Assembly: GCF_002099425.1 (NCBI RefSeq)
Contig: NW_018343955.1
Location: 8,641,001-8,705,000, forward strand
Length of the DNA stretch: 64,000 nucleotides
From: Phascolarctos cinereus
Taxonomy: Eukaryota; Chordata; Mammalia; Diprotodontia; Phascolarctidae
Direction: 5' to 3'
The position numbers and the translations under genes were made by a program. The first letter of the stretch is position 1, and each line of letters opens with the position of its first letter. Below are positions 54,391 to 64,000 of this stretch, piece after piece. Under the pieces are notes generated by a model, which was given only the letters and a program-made list of their open reading frames with translations, was not told where the DNA came from and did no database searches.

Positions 54391-54523
54391 GTATATATAT
54401 GTATATATATGTGTGTGTATATATATGTATATGTATATACATACATATGTATATATACATATACATATATATACACACACATATATATACATATATACAT
54501 ATATATGTATATATATATATAGT
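54340..54523. repeat. (TA)n array with a long palindrome
   Basis: An alternating TA/TG/CA array. 54411-54439 and 54452-54480 are perfect inverted repeats of 29 bases with a 12-base loop, and the outer flanks pair imperfectly. Long tyrosine/isoleucine-rich frames on both strands are artefacts of the repeat. Confidence 0.95.
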
Positions 54524-54524
54524 G

Positions 54525-55175
54525 TATAGAATACAAAGGATTCACAGGAGCCCATAAAAGGACAGAAAACACACTAAGAGACTTAGAATAATCCATCAAT
54601 AGTCAACACAATTTCCTTTCTTCCCATGAGTCCTACCTTCTCTTCCTCAGTAGCACCTTGTGGTTTGGGCTTTTCTTCAAGGAAAGCACACTTGAGGCTG
54701 CTATAGAGGACAGGTCCTTCTTATTGGGCCTACACTGTCTGGATAACTTGATGTGATATCGGATAGAAAAGTCAACATCTTTTGCTCAGTCCAGGCCATG
54801 CCTTGTTGCTTTTCTAGCTGCAGGGGCCGTGTGGGTGTTACTCTTCTCTTTCCAGGAGACAGCATTTTCTCTGAATCAAAGGTCAGATTCCCCAAGTTCT
54901 CAAACTTGTGATTACTTTCAAGGTAAACCTCAAAGGCTGGTATTGCCCAAGAAATCTTGTCTTCTTTGGCTAGAAGCTAGATTCTGGAATCACTTTGCTT
55001 AGGAATCTTCTCTTTTCTAAGGAGGAAGGGGATGAGGAATTAGATGCCTATGACATAGCTTATTGAAGAAATATCACAAAGATAAGATTGACCTAGATGT
55101 AAATAAGGAAATTTCACGTCTGAAAGAATGCTTTTATCAGAAGCTGCTATTGACACAAAGCATGGGGACTGTTCT
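54525..55175. other. Unrecognised sequence
   Basis: No repeat or exon that I can support; a minus frame at 54895-54701 has no domain. Confidence 0.35.
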
Positions 55176-55179
55176 TGCT

Positions 55180-55260
55180 TTTCTTTGCCTTCCTCAGGGC
55201 TTAGAACAGTGCCTGGCACATAGTAGGAATTTAATAAAGGCATGTTGTGTACTTGAATAA
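55180..55260 (+). mobile_element. L2 LINE 3' end
   Basis: GGGCTTAGAACAGTGCCTGG and CACATAGTAGGAATTTAATA. Confidence 0.78.
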
Positions 55261-55529
55261 AGAATAGTTAAGGGAATAAAAAGGAGAATAACATAATTCC
55301 TGTCTTTGGGGAGTTTAAACCTACCTCTTCACTGCTTATAGGCACAATCTGGAAACTGAATAACAAATGCCAACTGAGTTCCCAAGTACTAAGGTCATCA
55401 GGGAATCTATTTTATCTGTTAATCAGGGAAGATCTCTTTACTAATGCAGAGGCAAGCCATTTCACATGGCTCTACGTCATTAGAACCTCACTGGAGCCTG
55501 AAGAGGAAGGGTTAGAGCCCGTGCTGTGT

Positions 55530-55790
55530 TGGTAAATGTTTAACAACCAGTTCTCCCGGGGAAAAAAGAGACCCTTGTAAATTCAATCTGAATTGAACTT
55601 TTCTCCATCACTTTTTAAAGTCTGGTGTCCCTGGAGTGAGGAACCCTCAGCCTTGAGGCCGCATGTGGCCCTTGGGGCTATAGGTTCCCCACCCCTGGTC
55701 TAGACAAACAACAAAACAATAAATCAATGTCTGATTTATAACATTTGCTGGTTTCCTGGGTGTAAACATTCACCCTGAAAATTGAACAAG
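55530..55790 (-). repeat. Unnamed dispersed repeat, copy 3, holding a hAT scrap
   Basis: The plus strand starts GGTAAATGTTTAACAACCAG (the reversed end of copy 1), carries TTTTCTCCATCACTTTTTAA (reversed middle) and finishes GTAAACATTCACCCTGAAAA (reversed start). A hAT fragment sits inside at about 55633-55699. Confidence 0.6.
55633..55699. mobile_element. hAT-type MITE, internally deleted
   Basis: GGAGTGAGGAACCCTCAGCC at the left and GGTTCCCCACCCCTG at the right match the ends of 53676-53871; the middle GGCCGCATGTGGCCC matches its inner arm. The right flank GTCTAGAC is a perfect hAT-type target. Confidence 0.7.
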
Positions 55791-55799
55791 TGTCTCTCC

Positions 55800-55965
55800 A
55801 GAGCCAGGTTAAGCAGATGCCAGAACATCCCTGATAAGGTCATGGCTATACTCATTTGTAAAGGGATGAAACTGAGGTCCAGAGAAGCTAAATATCTTGA
55901 TAAAGGTCTCAGTGCCAAATCTAAATCTTAAAATCAGAATATGCTTTTTCTCACTGAATCACTTT
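55800..55965 (-). repeat. MIR-type SINE, diverged
   Basis: GGGATGAAACTGAGGTCCAG and TCTCACTGAATCACTTTTGC, reversed and weak. Confidence 0.5.
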
Positions 55966-56141
55966 TGCCTCTTCTTTCCAATTTAGTAATTTAGGTCGAA
56001 TGGGAGAGTAAGGAGAAGCAGAGAACCTCAATCTGAGAGAGGGATTTTCTTTAGGACCATAAAGTAGGGGCAAAACCACTTAATATGAACTAATGAAGCT
56101 TATGTGCTTAACTTCACAACCAGGATCCTATTAGGGAAGGA

Positions 56142-56335
56142 AAGAAATACTTATTGCTAAATGGTCATTCATTAAATCCCAAATGCAGGCATTTGGAAAA
56201 AAGATTCCAAATCTGTAAAATGGGATTAGGCAGGGAGAGAAAGAAAGTATTTTTAGATGATACTTTGTTAAACTCCAAACTTAGTCATTTGGAAAAAAGG
56301 ATTCCCAGTCTGTAAAATGGGATAGAGCCATTCCT
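56142..56335 (+). repeat. Diverged tandem duplication, unit about 97 bases
   Basis: CATTTGGAAAAAAGATTCC with CTGTAAAATGGGATTA (about 56190-56228) recurs as CATTTGGAAAAAAGGATTCC with CTGTAAAATGGGATAG (about 56287-56325). The flanking text also aligns (GAAAGAAATACTTATTG against GAAAGAAAGTATTTTTA). Confidence 0.8.
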
Positions 56336-57050
56336 TGGCCGATAAAAACCCCCAAACAAACCCAAGCATTGTTACTACCACTGTTTATCCCAAGAATGAT
56401 CCCTCCCTCCTTAAGTGTCACGTAAGGCTTTGCCTAGAACTCTTTGTGCTTATCCCACTCTCCATTTATCACATTGGGACAAAAGGACACAAAACTATTC
56501 CTAGGCCCAGGTGGACTGGGACACTGGCTCTCTCCTCTTCCATTAAGGGGTCCCTAGCTTTGGACCCATTTGCAAAGACTTGTTTCAGTCCTAGGGGAGT
56601 CTATCCTCTGAAGAGGGGTTCCCCCATCAGGCTCTTTTTCTTTCCTCCCACTCTCTTTCTCTTTATGATTCCAACCCAGAGCCCTGGGGGAAAATCACTT
56701 AAAATTTAGATTTGATTCTCCCCAAAAGGGGAGAATAGAATGGTACTCAATGTCCAATTTAAATCAGGTATGAGATATTTATTTTCTCCATATAAAAGGA
56801 ATGCTAAACACAAAAGATTCACAAATGTGCACTGACAAAGACTTAAATAAGCAGCTACTTCTATACTCTCCTGGAAAATTGATGCTTAAAATATTAAAAT
56901 AAAAAATCTTGTGGGACTGCTGAATGGGCATATCACATTCACATCAGTACTACACTGTCTCCCCCAAGGTCCTTCTCTTCTAGTAAGTCAAGCCAGACAG
57001 TTGAGCTCCTCTTTCCTGTGGTCATCATCATCATCATCTTCTTTTTTAAA
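56336..57050. other. Unrecognised sequence
   Basis: A 124-codon plus frame (56335-56709) is the longest outside repeats in this part. It shows no domain, has a proline/serine-rich, low-information composition, and no splice-site context that I trust. Confidence 0.4.
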
Positions 57051-57054
57051 TAAT

Positions 57055-57637
57055 ATTTTATTTTATTTATAGCAGCTCTTTTTGTGGTGGCAAAGAATTG
57101 GAAACTAAGGAGATGTCCATCGACTGGGGAATGGCTGAACAAGTTGCAGTATATGAATGTAATGGAATACTCTTGTACTATAAGAAATGATGAGCAGGCA
57201 GACTTCACAAAAACCTAGAAAGACTTATATGAACTGATGCTGAGTGGAGTGAGCAGACCCAGAAGAACATTGTACACAGCAACAGCGGCATTGTGTGACG
57301 ACTGACTTTGATAGACTTAGCTCTTCTCAGCAATGCAAGGATCTAAGATAACTTCAAAAGATTCATGATGGAAAATGCTATCCAAATCCAGAGAGAAAAC
57401 TGATGGAGTCTGAATACAGATTAAAGCATACTATTTTAACTTTATTTTTTCCCTGTGGTTTTTTCCTTTTGTTCTGTTTATTCTTTCACAATATGACTAA
57501 TGTGGAAATATGTTTTACATGATTACACATGTATAACTTATGTCAGATTGCTTGCCATCTTAGGGAGGGGAAAGAGGAGGGAGAAAATTTTGGAACTCAA
57601 AATTTTATGAAAAATGAATGTTAAAAATTAATATTTT
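57055..57637 (+). mobile_element. 5'-truncated L1, ORF2 end and 3' UTR
   Basis: TTTATAGCAGCTCTTTTTGT, GGGGAATGGCTGAACAAGTT, AATGATGAGCAGGCAGACTT, GATTCATGATGGAAAATGC and TTTGGAACTCAAAATTTTAT then GAATGTTAAAAATT. It meets the next L1 tail to tail. Confidence 0.92.
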
Positions 57638-57639
57638 AT

Positions 57640-58318
57640 TTCCCTCTAAATTACATGTTAAAATAATTTTTAAACATGTTAAAATAATTTTCTAAACATT
57701 TGATTTTTAAAGCTTTGAGTTCCAAATTCTACTCCTCCTTCCCTCCATTCTCCCCTCCCTGGTGGTAAGCAATCTGATATAGGTTATACATGCATAATCA
57801 TGTAAAACATTTCCATGTTAGTCATTTTGTACAAGAAGACTCAAACAAAAAAAAAAGAAGGAAAGAAAAAAGAATACTATGCTTCCATCTGTACTCAGAC
57901 AACATCAGTTTTTTATCTGGAGGAAGATAGCATGCTTTGTCATGAGTCCTTTGGGATTGTCTTAGATCATTGCATTGCTGAGAATAGCTAAGTCATTCAC
58001 AGTTCTTCATAGTACATTATTGCTGTTACTGTGTACAGTGTTCTCCTGGTTCTGTTCACTTCACTTTGCATCAATTCATGCAAGTCTTTCCAGGTTTTTT
58101 GAAATCATCTTGCTTGTCATTTCTTGTAGCATAATAGCATTCCATCACAATCATATACCACAGTTTGTTCAACCATTCCCCAATTGATGGGTATCTTCTT
58201 GATCTCTAATTCTTAGCCATCACAAAAAGAGGTGCTAGCAATATTTTTTTTGTACAAATAGGTCTTCTTCTTCTTCTTCTTCTTCTTCTTCTTTTCTTCT
58301 TCTTCTTCTTCTTCTTCT

Positions 58319-58385
<67 letters not shown>

Positions 58386-59325
58386 TCTCTTTGGATATAG
58401 ACCTAGCAGTGGTATTGCTGGATCAAAGGGCATGCACAATCTGGTTGTCTTTTGGGCACAGTTTCAAATTGTTCTCCAGAATGGTTGGATCAGTTCACAA
58501 CTCCACTGACAGTGCATTAATGTCCTAGTTTTCCCAAATCCCCTCCAAAATTTATTATTTTCCTTTTTTTTTGTCATATTAGACAATCTGATAGTATCTC
58601 AAACTTGTTTTAATTTGCATTTCTCTAATCAATAGTGATTTAGAGCATTTTTTCACATGACTGTAGCTTTGATTTCTTCATCTGAAAACTGCCTGTTCAT
58701 ATCCTTTGACCCTTTATCAATTGGGAAATGGCTTGTATTCTTATGAATTTGACTCAGTTCTCTACATATTTGAGAAACAAGACCTTTATCAGAGATACTT
58801 GTTGCAAAATCCCCCCCCCCCGTTTTCTGCTTTCCTTCTAATTTTGGTTGCACTGGTTTCATTTGTGCAAAAACTTTTAAATTTTATATAATCCAAATTA
58901 TCCATTTTATACTTTGCAATACTCTTTATATCTTGTTTGGCCCTAAATTCTACCCTTATCCATAGATCTGACAGATAAGCTAATTCATGCTCTCCTAATT
59001 TGCTTATGGTATCACTCTTTACATGTAAGTCATGTAGCCATTTTCATCCTATCTTGGTATATGGAGTGAGATGTTGGTACATACCTAGTTTCTGTCATAC
59101 TGCTTTCTAGTTTTCCCAGCAGTTTTTGTCAAATAATGAGTTTTTATTCCAAAAACTTGGATCTTTGAGTTTAACACATACTAGATTACTATGATCATTT
59201 ACTATAATGTATTATGTATCTAATCTATTCCACTGATCTACCACTCTATTTTTTAGCTAGTACCAGATTGTTTTGATAATTACCACTTTATAATACAGTT
59301 TGAGATCTGGTATGGCTAGACCTGG
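57640..59325 (-). mobile_element. 5'-truncated L1, 3' UTR and C-terminal half of ORF2
   Basis: The reversed L1 3' UTR (GAGTTCCAAATTCTACTCCT, AGCAATCTGATATAGGTTAT) is followed by ORF2. On the minus strand 58862-58653 encodes SDKGLVSQICRELSQIHKN and DMNRQFSDEEIKA. Upstream text reaches GAGATCTGGTATGGCTAGAC. A microsatellite expanded inside it at 58262-58382. Confidence 0.93.
58262..58382 (+). repeat. (TTC)n-(TC)n pyrimidine tract inside L1
   Basis: About 120 bases of pure pyrimidine on the plus strand, TTC units up to about 58318 and TC units to 58382. L1 sequence on both sides is contiguous (AGGTC before, TTTTATCTCTTTGGATATAG after), so it grew from the short pyrimidine stretch normally found there. 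Confidence 0.96.
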
Positions 59326-59329
59326 TGGT

Positions 59330-59828
59330 CAGCTTCTAACAAATATTGCAGTAGTTGGAGGGAACACCTTCTGTAGTGTAATGAACTAGGAGTTCCTGAC
59401 CATTTAGACTCACAAGGTTGCCTCGAAGGCTGAAAACATCTATCTTGGGATTACCATTTGGTCACTATGCTCAGAAAAGAAATACAAAGCAGAAAAGATA
59501 GCTAGGGTTTTGAGATTCAGTCTTAAGCTCACACAGGCAAGCAGAAAAGTTACTGGCTACTATGTCCAATGAGTTTAACTTTTCTGCCAGGGTGAGGGAT
59601 GGTGTTCCTTTCCCTCCCCTTGGAGGATGCTCAGGGGAGGCTGGAAAAGTCCTGACATGCTTAGAAGACAGGAAGAGAGAAAAGTCCAGTGGGCAGAGTC
59701 CCTCCCTTGAAAGTATAATGAATAGTTCTTGGTTTAGTGATCAGTCTTCTTTAATACACCTTTGATTTAGTGGAAAGAACATTGGCTCTTGAGTGAGAGG
59801 ATCTAGGTTCAAATCCTAGTGGCTCCTG
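59330..59828. other. Unrecognised sequence with a MIR head scrap
   Basis: 59765-59815 is like a MIR head (CTAGGTTCAAATCCTAGTGG). Nothing else is recognised. Confidence 0.4.
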
Positions 59829-60044
59829 TAAAGAAATTTAGAATTATGCTAATGAAAATACTGAAATGTTCATTCCTACTGACCCATAGAGTACATAGCT
59901 AGACATATAACCCAAAGATGGTCTCATATACACCAAAGTATTATAGCAGCAGTTTTTCTAGTTATAAGAATAAGAAAATGAAGTGAAAGCTCACCAACTG
60001 GAGAATGGTTAAACAAATTGTGATACTGAGTGTGATGATTACAT

Positions 60045-60172
60045 TAATAAAAAATATTTATTGAGTGGTTATTATGTACAAAGCACTGAGCTAAGTGTAA
60101 AGGATACAAACAGAAAAGTAAGGCGGTCCCTGTTCTCTAACAGCTTATATTCTAATAGAGGGAGACATGTGG
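60045..60172 (-). mobile_element. L2-like 3' end inside L1
   Basis: AATATTTATTGAGTGGTTAT, GTACAAAGCACTGAGCTAAG and TCTAACAGCTTATATTCTAA, reversed L2 terminus. Confidence 0.6.
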
Positions 60173-60232
60173 GAAGTTTCTGCTACAATGGAATATTACT
60201 GTACTGAAAGGAATGATGAATATGAAGAATCA

Positions 60233-60397
60233 CGGGCGAGCTAGGTGGAGCAGTGGATAGAGCACTGGCCCTGGATTCAGGAGGACCTGAGTTCAAATCC
60301 AGCCTCAGACACATAACACTTACTAGCTGTGTGACCCTCAGCAAGTCACTTAACCCCCATTGCCCAACCAAAAAAACCAAAACAAAACCCCCCCCAA
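60233..60397 (+). mobile_element. Short tRNA-SINE (WSINE-like) with a perfect target-site duplication
   Basis: GAGCTAGGTGGAGCAGTGG, GAGTTCAAATCCAGCCTCAG, TGTGTGACCCTCAGCAAGTC and an A-rich tail with a C run. Flanks AATATGAAGAATCA at 60219-60232 and 60398-60411 are identical over 14 bases. Confidence 0.95.
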
Positions 60398-60834
60398 AAT
60401 ATGAAGAATCAAGGGAAAATCAGAAGATACATATGAACTGATGCAAACTAAGTAAGCAGAGCCAGGAAAACAACGTATACAATTACTATAATGATGTAAA
60501 TAAAAACAACTAAAAATATTAAAACTTGCCGCTATGCAATTACAGTGACCAAGTCTGGCCCAGAAAAAAAGGTAGGAAAATATACTTCCTTCTCTTCTTT
60601 GCTGAGGTAGGAGACTATGGTTGTGGAACATTGCATAAACTCTAAAGACTTGGTCATCATGTTGGTTGGTTTTGCTGATTTCCTTTTTTTTTCCCCCTCT
60701 TTCTTTTTCATTCTTTGTTACAGGGGATTTTGGGGGGGTAAAGGAAGGAAGGGGATATATTTAGAAATGAAAGCAATGTAAAAACAAAACATAGCTATAA
60801 AAATAATTTTAAAAAAAGCAAAAGCCAAAGTCCA

Positions 60835-62755
60835 AAGAACATGCCTTTTCTTTTCTTCCCTTGTTTCCAGACCTATTTCCTTTATGGTGTTAGGCAGTGT
60901 ATTCTTATATGCTTGCCAACCCAGTGTCCACCAATTGTGGGGATTGAGGAAATAGGCAATATTATTCCCCTTCCCCAACGTATTCCTATAAAGGGATGCT
61001 GAAAGCTGATTTGTAATAGTCCATGGTTGATCTCCTGTAACAGTCTTCTGGGGGAAATGCTGCATAGGGAATTAATTTGTTAATTTCTGTATTCAGAGTC
61101 CTGTATCTGCCATGTACTAGCGGTGTGACCTTATGTAAGTCACTTAACTATAGTACTCTAGGAAATTCTCTGGGACTTTAAGTTTTAAAGAAGGTGCCAA
61201 TCTGCTTTGGTAGAATGAGGTTCCTCAAAATGTAGTTACCTATATCAACGAAATTATAGGCCTACTCCTAAGCTAGTCTCTAACCCTTATTTTCACATTA
61301 GTTTGTTGTTGTTGTTTTTTCTTTTAACAGGAATTTCATATGATTCAGATTTAGTTTCTGAAATCATCGGGCCCACAAAAATTCATCCCCTTTAAATTTG
61401 AACTCACCTTATTGTCTTCTTCCCCATCCTTTAGCTAGTAATATCCTTTCCCTCCGAACTGTCTTACCAGGCTAATACACTTTGCAATAGCAATAGCAGG
61501 TAGCTAATACACTTCGTAGTTTCCTCCAAGACACATATTCTGAATGAAAATCAAACTAAGTGTGGAAAAGGGGGTGGGGAGGTCAAGCATACCACATTTC
61601 CTTTTGGCTCACTTCCTGCTGTCCTTAAAGCTGAGCATGATTTTCTTCAGGTCAGGCCCTGTGTTTATTTTCATGGCTGCTTCACGTTGTCTTCTGGTGA
61701 TTAAGATTCTCAAAGTTAAGTATTACAACTACTAATCTGTTAAAAGAGTATAGAGGTTGGCTTACACTCCATGAAGTTGTCTGAAGAGGTAATTCCCACT
61801 GACCCTACAATACTGGAATTCCCTGCCTCTTTCTACGCTACCCTACGATCTTGTGGAAAAAGAGATCACTTAGATTCCCAAAATCCTCAGTGACTTTCCT
61901 GTCCCATTACAGAGCTGCTCTGCCTCTGTTAGGCCCACTGGGATTCTCACTGGGGTTCCAAGCATTTTGTCAATGGAGAAGAGAGACACAAAGACTTACA
62001 GAATCACGGTGACTATAATCATCTGGCTTAGGATGCTGTTGATAACCAGAAAAAGGCAGGTTTGAATAAAAGTCAGCTCACCTGGATGAGGGTATTAGGG
62101 AATAAATTGACTTCAGTGAATTCTTGACCAGACCAACAGGGAAAAGTCCAAAGGAATCAGTGTTAGGTGTGGAATTATTGCCTGGCAAGGTTTGTCTTAG
62201 ACCTTGATCTTCTATGCTTTCCACACTAATTCTGGTCAAACCCATCATCTGCTTCCTCTGTCCCTATAATAGAGTTGCTAAGTGTTACTGGAAAATCCAT
62301 GGAAACCTTTTGATTTAATCCACCACAAATTCATGCAGTCTGTCTTCAAATAAGCCTTCATTTGCTGCTTAGAATCCTTTTCTGATTCCCTGAAGTTCTC
62401 CCCACCGGAATCTATTCCAAAACTTTGTTACTTTCCTTAAGCACTTGATTTCATTCACTTTCTTTCCCTCCCTCTCTCTCCTATGAATCAAGCAATTAAT
62501 TAACTCTAGAAACAGCACAGTGATCAGGTCAAACTTGGAACTGTTTATCATCACAATGACTGATTGGGTCAGAGCTGTTTTAAGTTAGAGCCACCCCCTT
62601 GGACCTGGCCAAACAAAAGTGAGCTGACAGAGCCAGACCCTCAGGTGAGAGTGTCCTCAGTTTTTACCTTTTCTTCTTCTAAATAACTATTTTGATATGA
62701 TTCTTATCCTTCCCAGCAATTTCAGAGCAAGAGGTGTCCCTTCTGCTTTCAAACC
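60835..62755. other. Longest repeat-poor stretch, no gene recognised
   Basis: About 1.9 kb with one repeat call, a forward MIR-type SINE at 61090-61230 (TGTGACCTTATGTAAGTCAC, AAGAAGGTGCCAATCTGC, same subtype as 10235). The remainder has no domain-bearing frame. Its low repeat content makes it the best place in the window to test for conserved non-coding DNA. Confidence 0.45.
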
Positions 62756-62761
62756 TAATAT

Positions 62762-63000
62762 AGGCAGCTTACATGATACAGTGGATAAAATGTTGGCGTG
62801 GGGATCAGGAAAACCTGAGTTCAAATTCTGCCTCAGATACTTATTAATTATGTAACCGGGGGCGAGTCACTTGGCTTCAATTTCCCCATTTTGCAAATGG
62901 GGATGATAATAACACCTACCCCCTAGGATTGTTGTGAGGACCTAATGAAATAATATTTATAAACCTGAAAGCACTATGTAAATACTAGCTATCATTATTA
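62762..63000 (+). mobile_element. MIR-type marsupial CORE-SINE
   Basis: GCAGCTTACATGATACAGTG, GAGTTCAAATTCTGCCTCAG, TTTCCCCATTTTGCAAATGG, GATTGTTGTGAGGACCTAAT and AAGCACTATGTAAATACTAG. Confidence 0.83.
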
Positions 63001-63004
63001 CCTC

Positions 63005-63287
63005 AGAATTTCGTCTCCTCCAAAATCTTTTGAAACTTAACTTTTTCAATCATGTTCTCACCTAAGTATGTCCAATCTCTTTCTACATTGGCTCCTTTCT
63101 TTCTTTATTTAAACCTGCATAGCTGTCTCTGTGTCTATACATATAAAAACACAAACACACACACACTCACATATACACACATACATCTGAAAACACTTTA
63201 CTAGACTTTGTTGTTCCTTCTAGTTATGGTTCTAGTTCACTCCCTTTCATTGCCAAAGTTCTTGAATGAGTTGCTTATCAGATTGTT
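63005..63287 (+). mobile_element. L2 LINE ORF2 fragment
   Basis: TTCATTGCCAAAGTTCTTGA and ATGAGTTGCTTATCAG match L2 RT upstream of motif A. A (CA)n stretch lies inside at 63148-63190. Confidence 0.6.
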
Positions 63288-63625
63288 GTGGTCTAGGGGT
63301 GGTGGGAACCCTGAAATTCAAAGGTAAAAGACTGTCCTGCTGTGAAAGAATTTGACTCAAGCCTTCATTCAGTCAGAGACAAGGTTTATTAAAACACTGG
63401 TTGGAGTGGGAGAGATTCCTAGTGAGGCTCTGCTATTTTAAGAATCTGAGCAATTTGGTAGAGAGACCGACTTTTTTATAGTGTGGCCAATAGCATGGGG
63501 TGACTGCGATATCATATAAGGAGACTGGATGGAATTAAGGAGTGGCAGGGTCAAAGCCACAATGCAAGGACAGGTTGAAAGGACTATATTGGGAAGGTCC
63601 GGTGCCATTATTAGCACCCCATCAA
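63288..63625 (-). mobile_element. Possible solo LTR, old
   Basis: The block starts TGTTGTGG and ends CCCATCA, so the ends read TG..CA on either strand. On the minus strand it carries an AATAAA signal near 63390. It interrupts L2 text. No matching second LTR, internal region or clear target duplication is visible, so the class is tentative. Confidence 0.35.
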
Positions 63626-63832
63626 AACCAATCAATCAATCAAGTTTTTTATAAGTTCCTACTAACTGCAAGACACTGGACTCAGCCCTGATGAAAAAAC
63701 CACGAAGAATAAAATAATCCCTACCCTCAAAGGAACTTACATTTTAATAGAAGAGACAAGTACATATATGTATATATATATATGTTATATATATGTATAT
63801 ATTGCATAAATATAAAGTTAATACACTCACAC
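63626..63832 (-). mobile_element. L2 LINE 3' region with a TA repeat
   Basis: CCAATCAATCAATCAAGTTT, CCCTACCCTCAAAGGAACTT and TACATTTTAATAGAAGAGAC, reversed L2 3' end. 63763-63802 is a TA-rich simple repeat. Confidence 0.72.
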
Positions 63833-63837
63833 TACTT

Positions 63838-64000
63838 CAGTTTCCTCACAACCCATTAACTCCTGTTTAAGGTATCTGCTTCTGTACCTACCACTGTTCA
63901 GAAACTTCTCTCGAAGGCCACCAATAACATCTAATTTGCATATCCAATAACCTCTTTTCAGTTCTCATTCTTCTTGACCTCTCATCAGCATTTGACACAG
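63838..64000 (+). mobile_element. L2 LINE ORF2, RT motif A region, runs off the right edge
   Basis: The end encodes LLDLSSAFDT, the RT motif A block of L2, preceded by CGAAGGCCACCAATAACATC (ATNNI-type stretch). It probably belongs to the same L2 as 63005-63287, with the block at 63288-63832 inserted between. Confidence 0.78.

Larger units (their letters stand above)
59830..60830 (+). mobile_element. L1 3' region, second subfamily, with two inserts
   Basis: CCACCAACTGGAGAATGG-like text at about 59990 (CTCACCAACTGGAGAATGGT), GAATATTACTGTACTGAAAG, TATGAACTGATGCAAACTAA, AGCAGAGCCAGGAAAACAAC, GTGACCAAGTCTGGCCCAG and GAAAGCAATGTAAAAACAAA. It is interrupted by an L2 scrap (60045-60172) and a SINE (60233-60397). 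Confidence 0.82.

Noticed and set aside
54259-54599. Open frames of 65-98 codons on both strands, rich in tyrosine and isoleucine
   Set aside because: They are translations of an alternating TA/TG/CA array and exist on both strands for that reason.
56335-56709. 124-codon plus frame
   Set aside because: No recognisable domain and no supporting splice or promoter context; the length is within what 64 kb gives by chance.

Overview
The window reads as ordinary, repeat-dense, AT-rich mammalian nuclear DNA, and the repeat types point to a marsupial. Short tRNA-derived SINEs (head like GGGCAGCTAGGTGGCACAG, core like TGTGTGACCCTGGGCAAGTC), longer CORE-SINEs of the Mar1 kind, RTE-tailed SINEs ending in ACAAACAACAAC, marsupial-type L1 3' ends and many L2 copies all occur together. 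Because the short SINE looks like WSINE, an Australasian marsupial is somewhat more likely than an opossum. That last step is inference from memory of the families. I found no host protein-coding exon, rRNA, real tRNA gene or CRISPR array that I can support; nearly all long reading frames fall in L1, L2, SINE or microsatellite sequence.

Layout. Positions 1-5220 hold the 5' two thirds of a large minus-strand L1: start of ORF2, a long purine-rich inter-ORF spacer, ORF1 and a roughly 770-base 5' UTR that begins at 5220. Its ORF1 carries a 0.9-kb insertion flanked by 16-base target-site duplications, plus a SINE. An older L1 tail follows (5240-5845). From 6 to 14 kb there are scattered SINEs and an L1 fragment that folds back on itself. 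From 14.7 to 20.5 kb L2 dominates: two plus copies, a short L1 with clear target-site duplications, then a long minus-strand L2 broken by an L1 tail and by a 1-kb block I cannot explain. From 21 to 28 kb there are an L1 with a nested SINE, a run of MIR-type SINEs, and a three-layer nest (short SINE and RTE-type element inside L2). From 28 to 36 kb come hAT-type MITEs, SINEs, microsatellites and L1 tails. From 36 to 48 kb come L2 and Mar1 pieces, an RTE-type element and a degenerate 26-base minisatellite (43.8-44.25 kb). From 48 to 60.8 kb there are three further L1 3' regions, two of them tail to tail, a hAT MITE with a perfect 8-base duplication and a long AT-rich palindrome. The end of the window (63-64 kb) is L2 around a possible solo LTR.

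No genes work together here. The history is one of waves of insertion: MIR and L2 are oldest, then hAT MITEs, Mar1 and older L1, then the short SINEs and the least decayed L1 copies. The parts least explained by known families are the 26-base minisatellite, the 0.9-kb retrocopy-like block, the 1-kb block inside L2, and an unnamed dispersed repeat seen three to four times.
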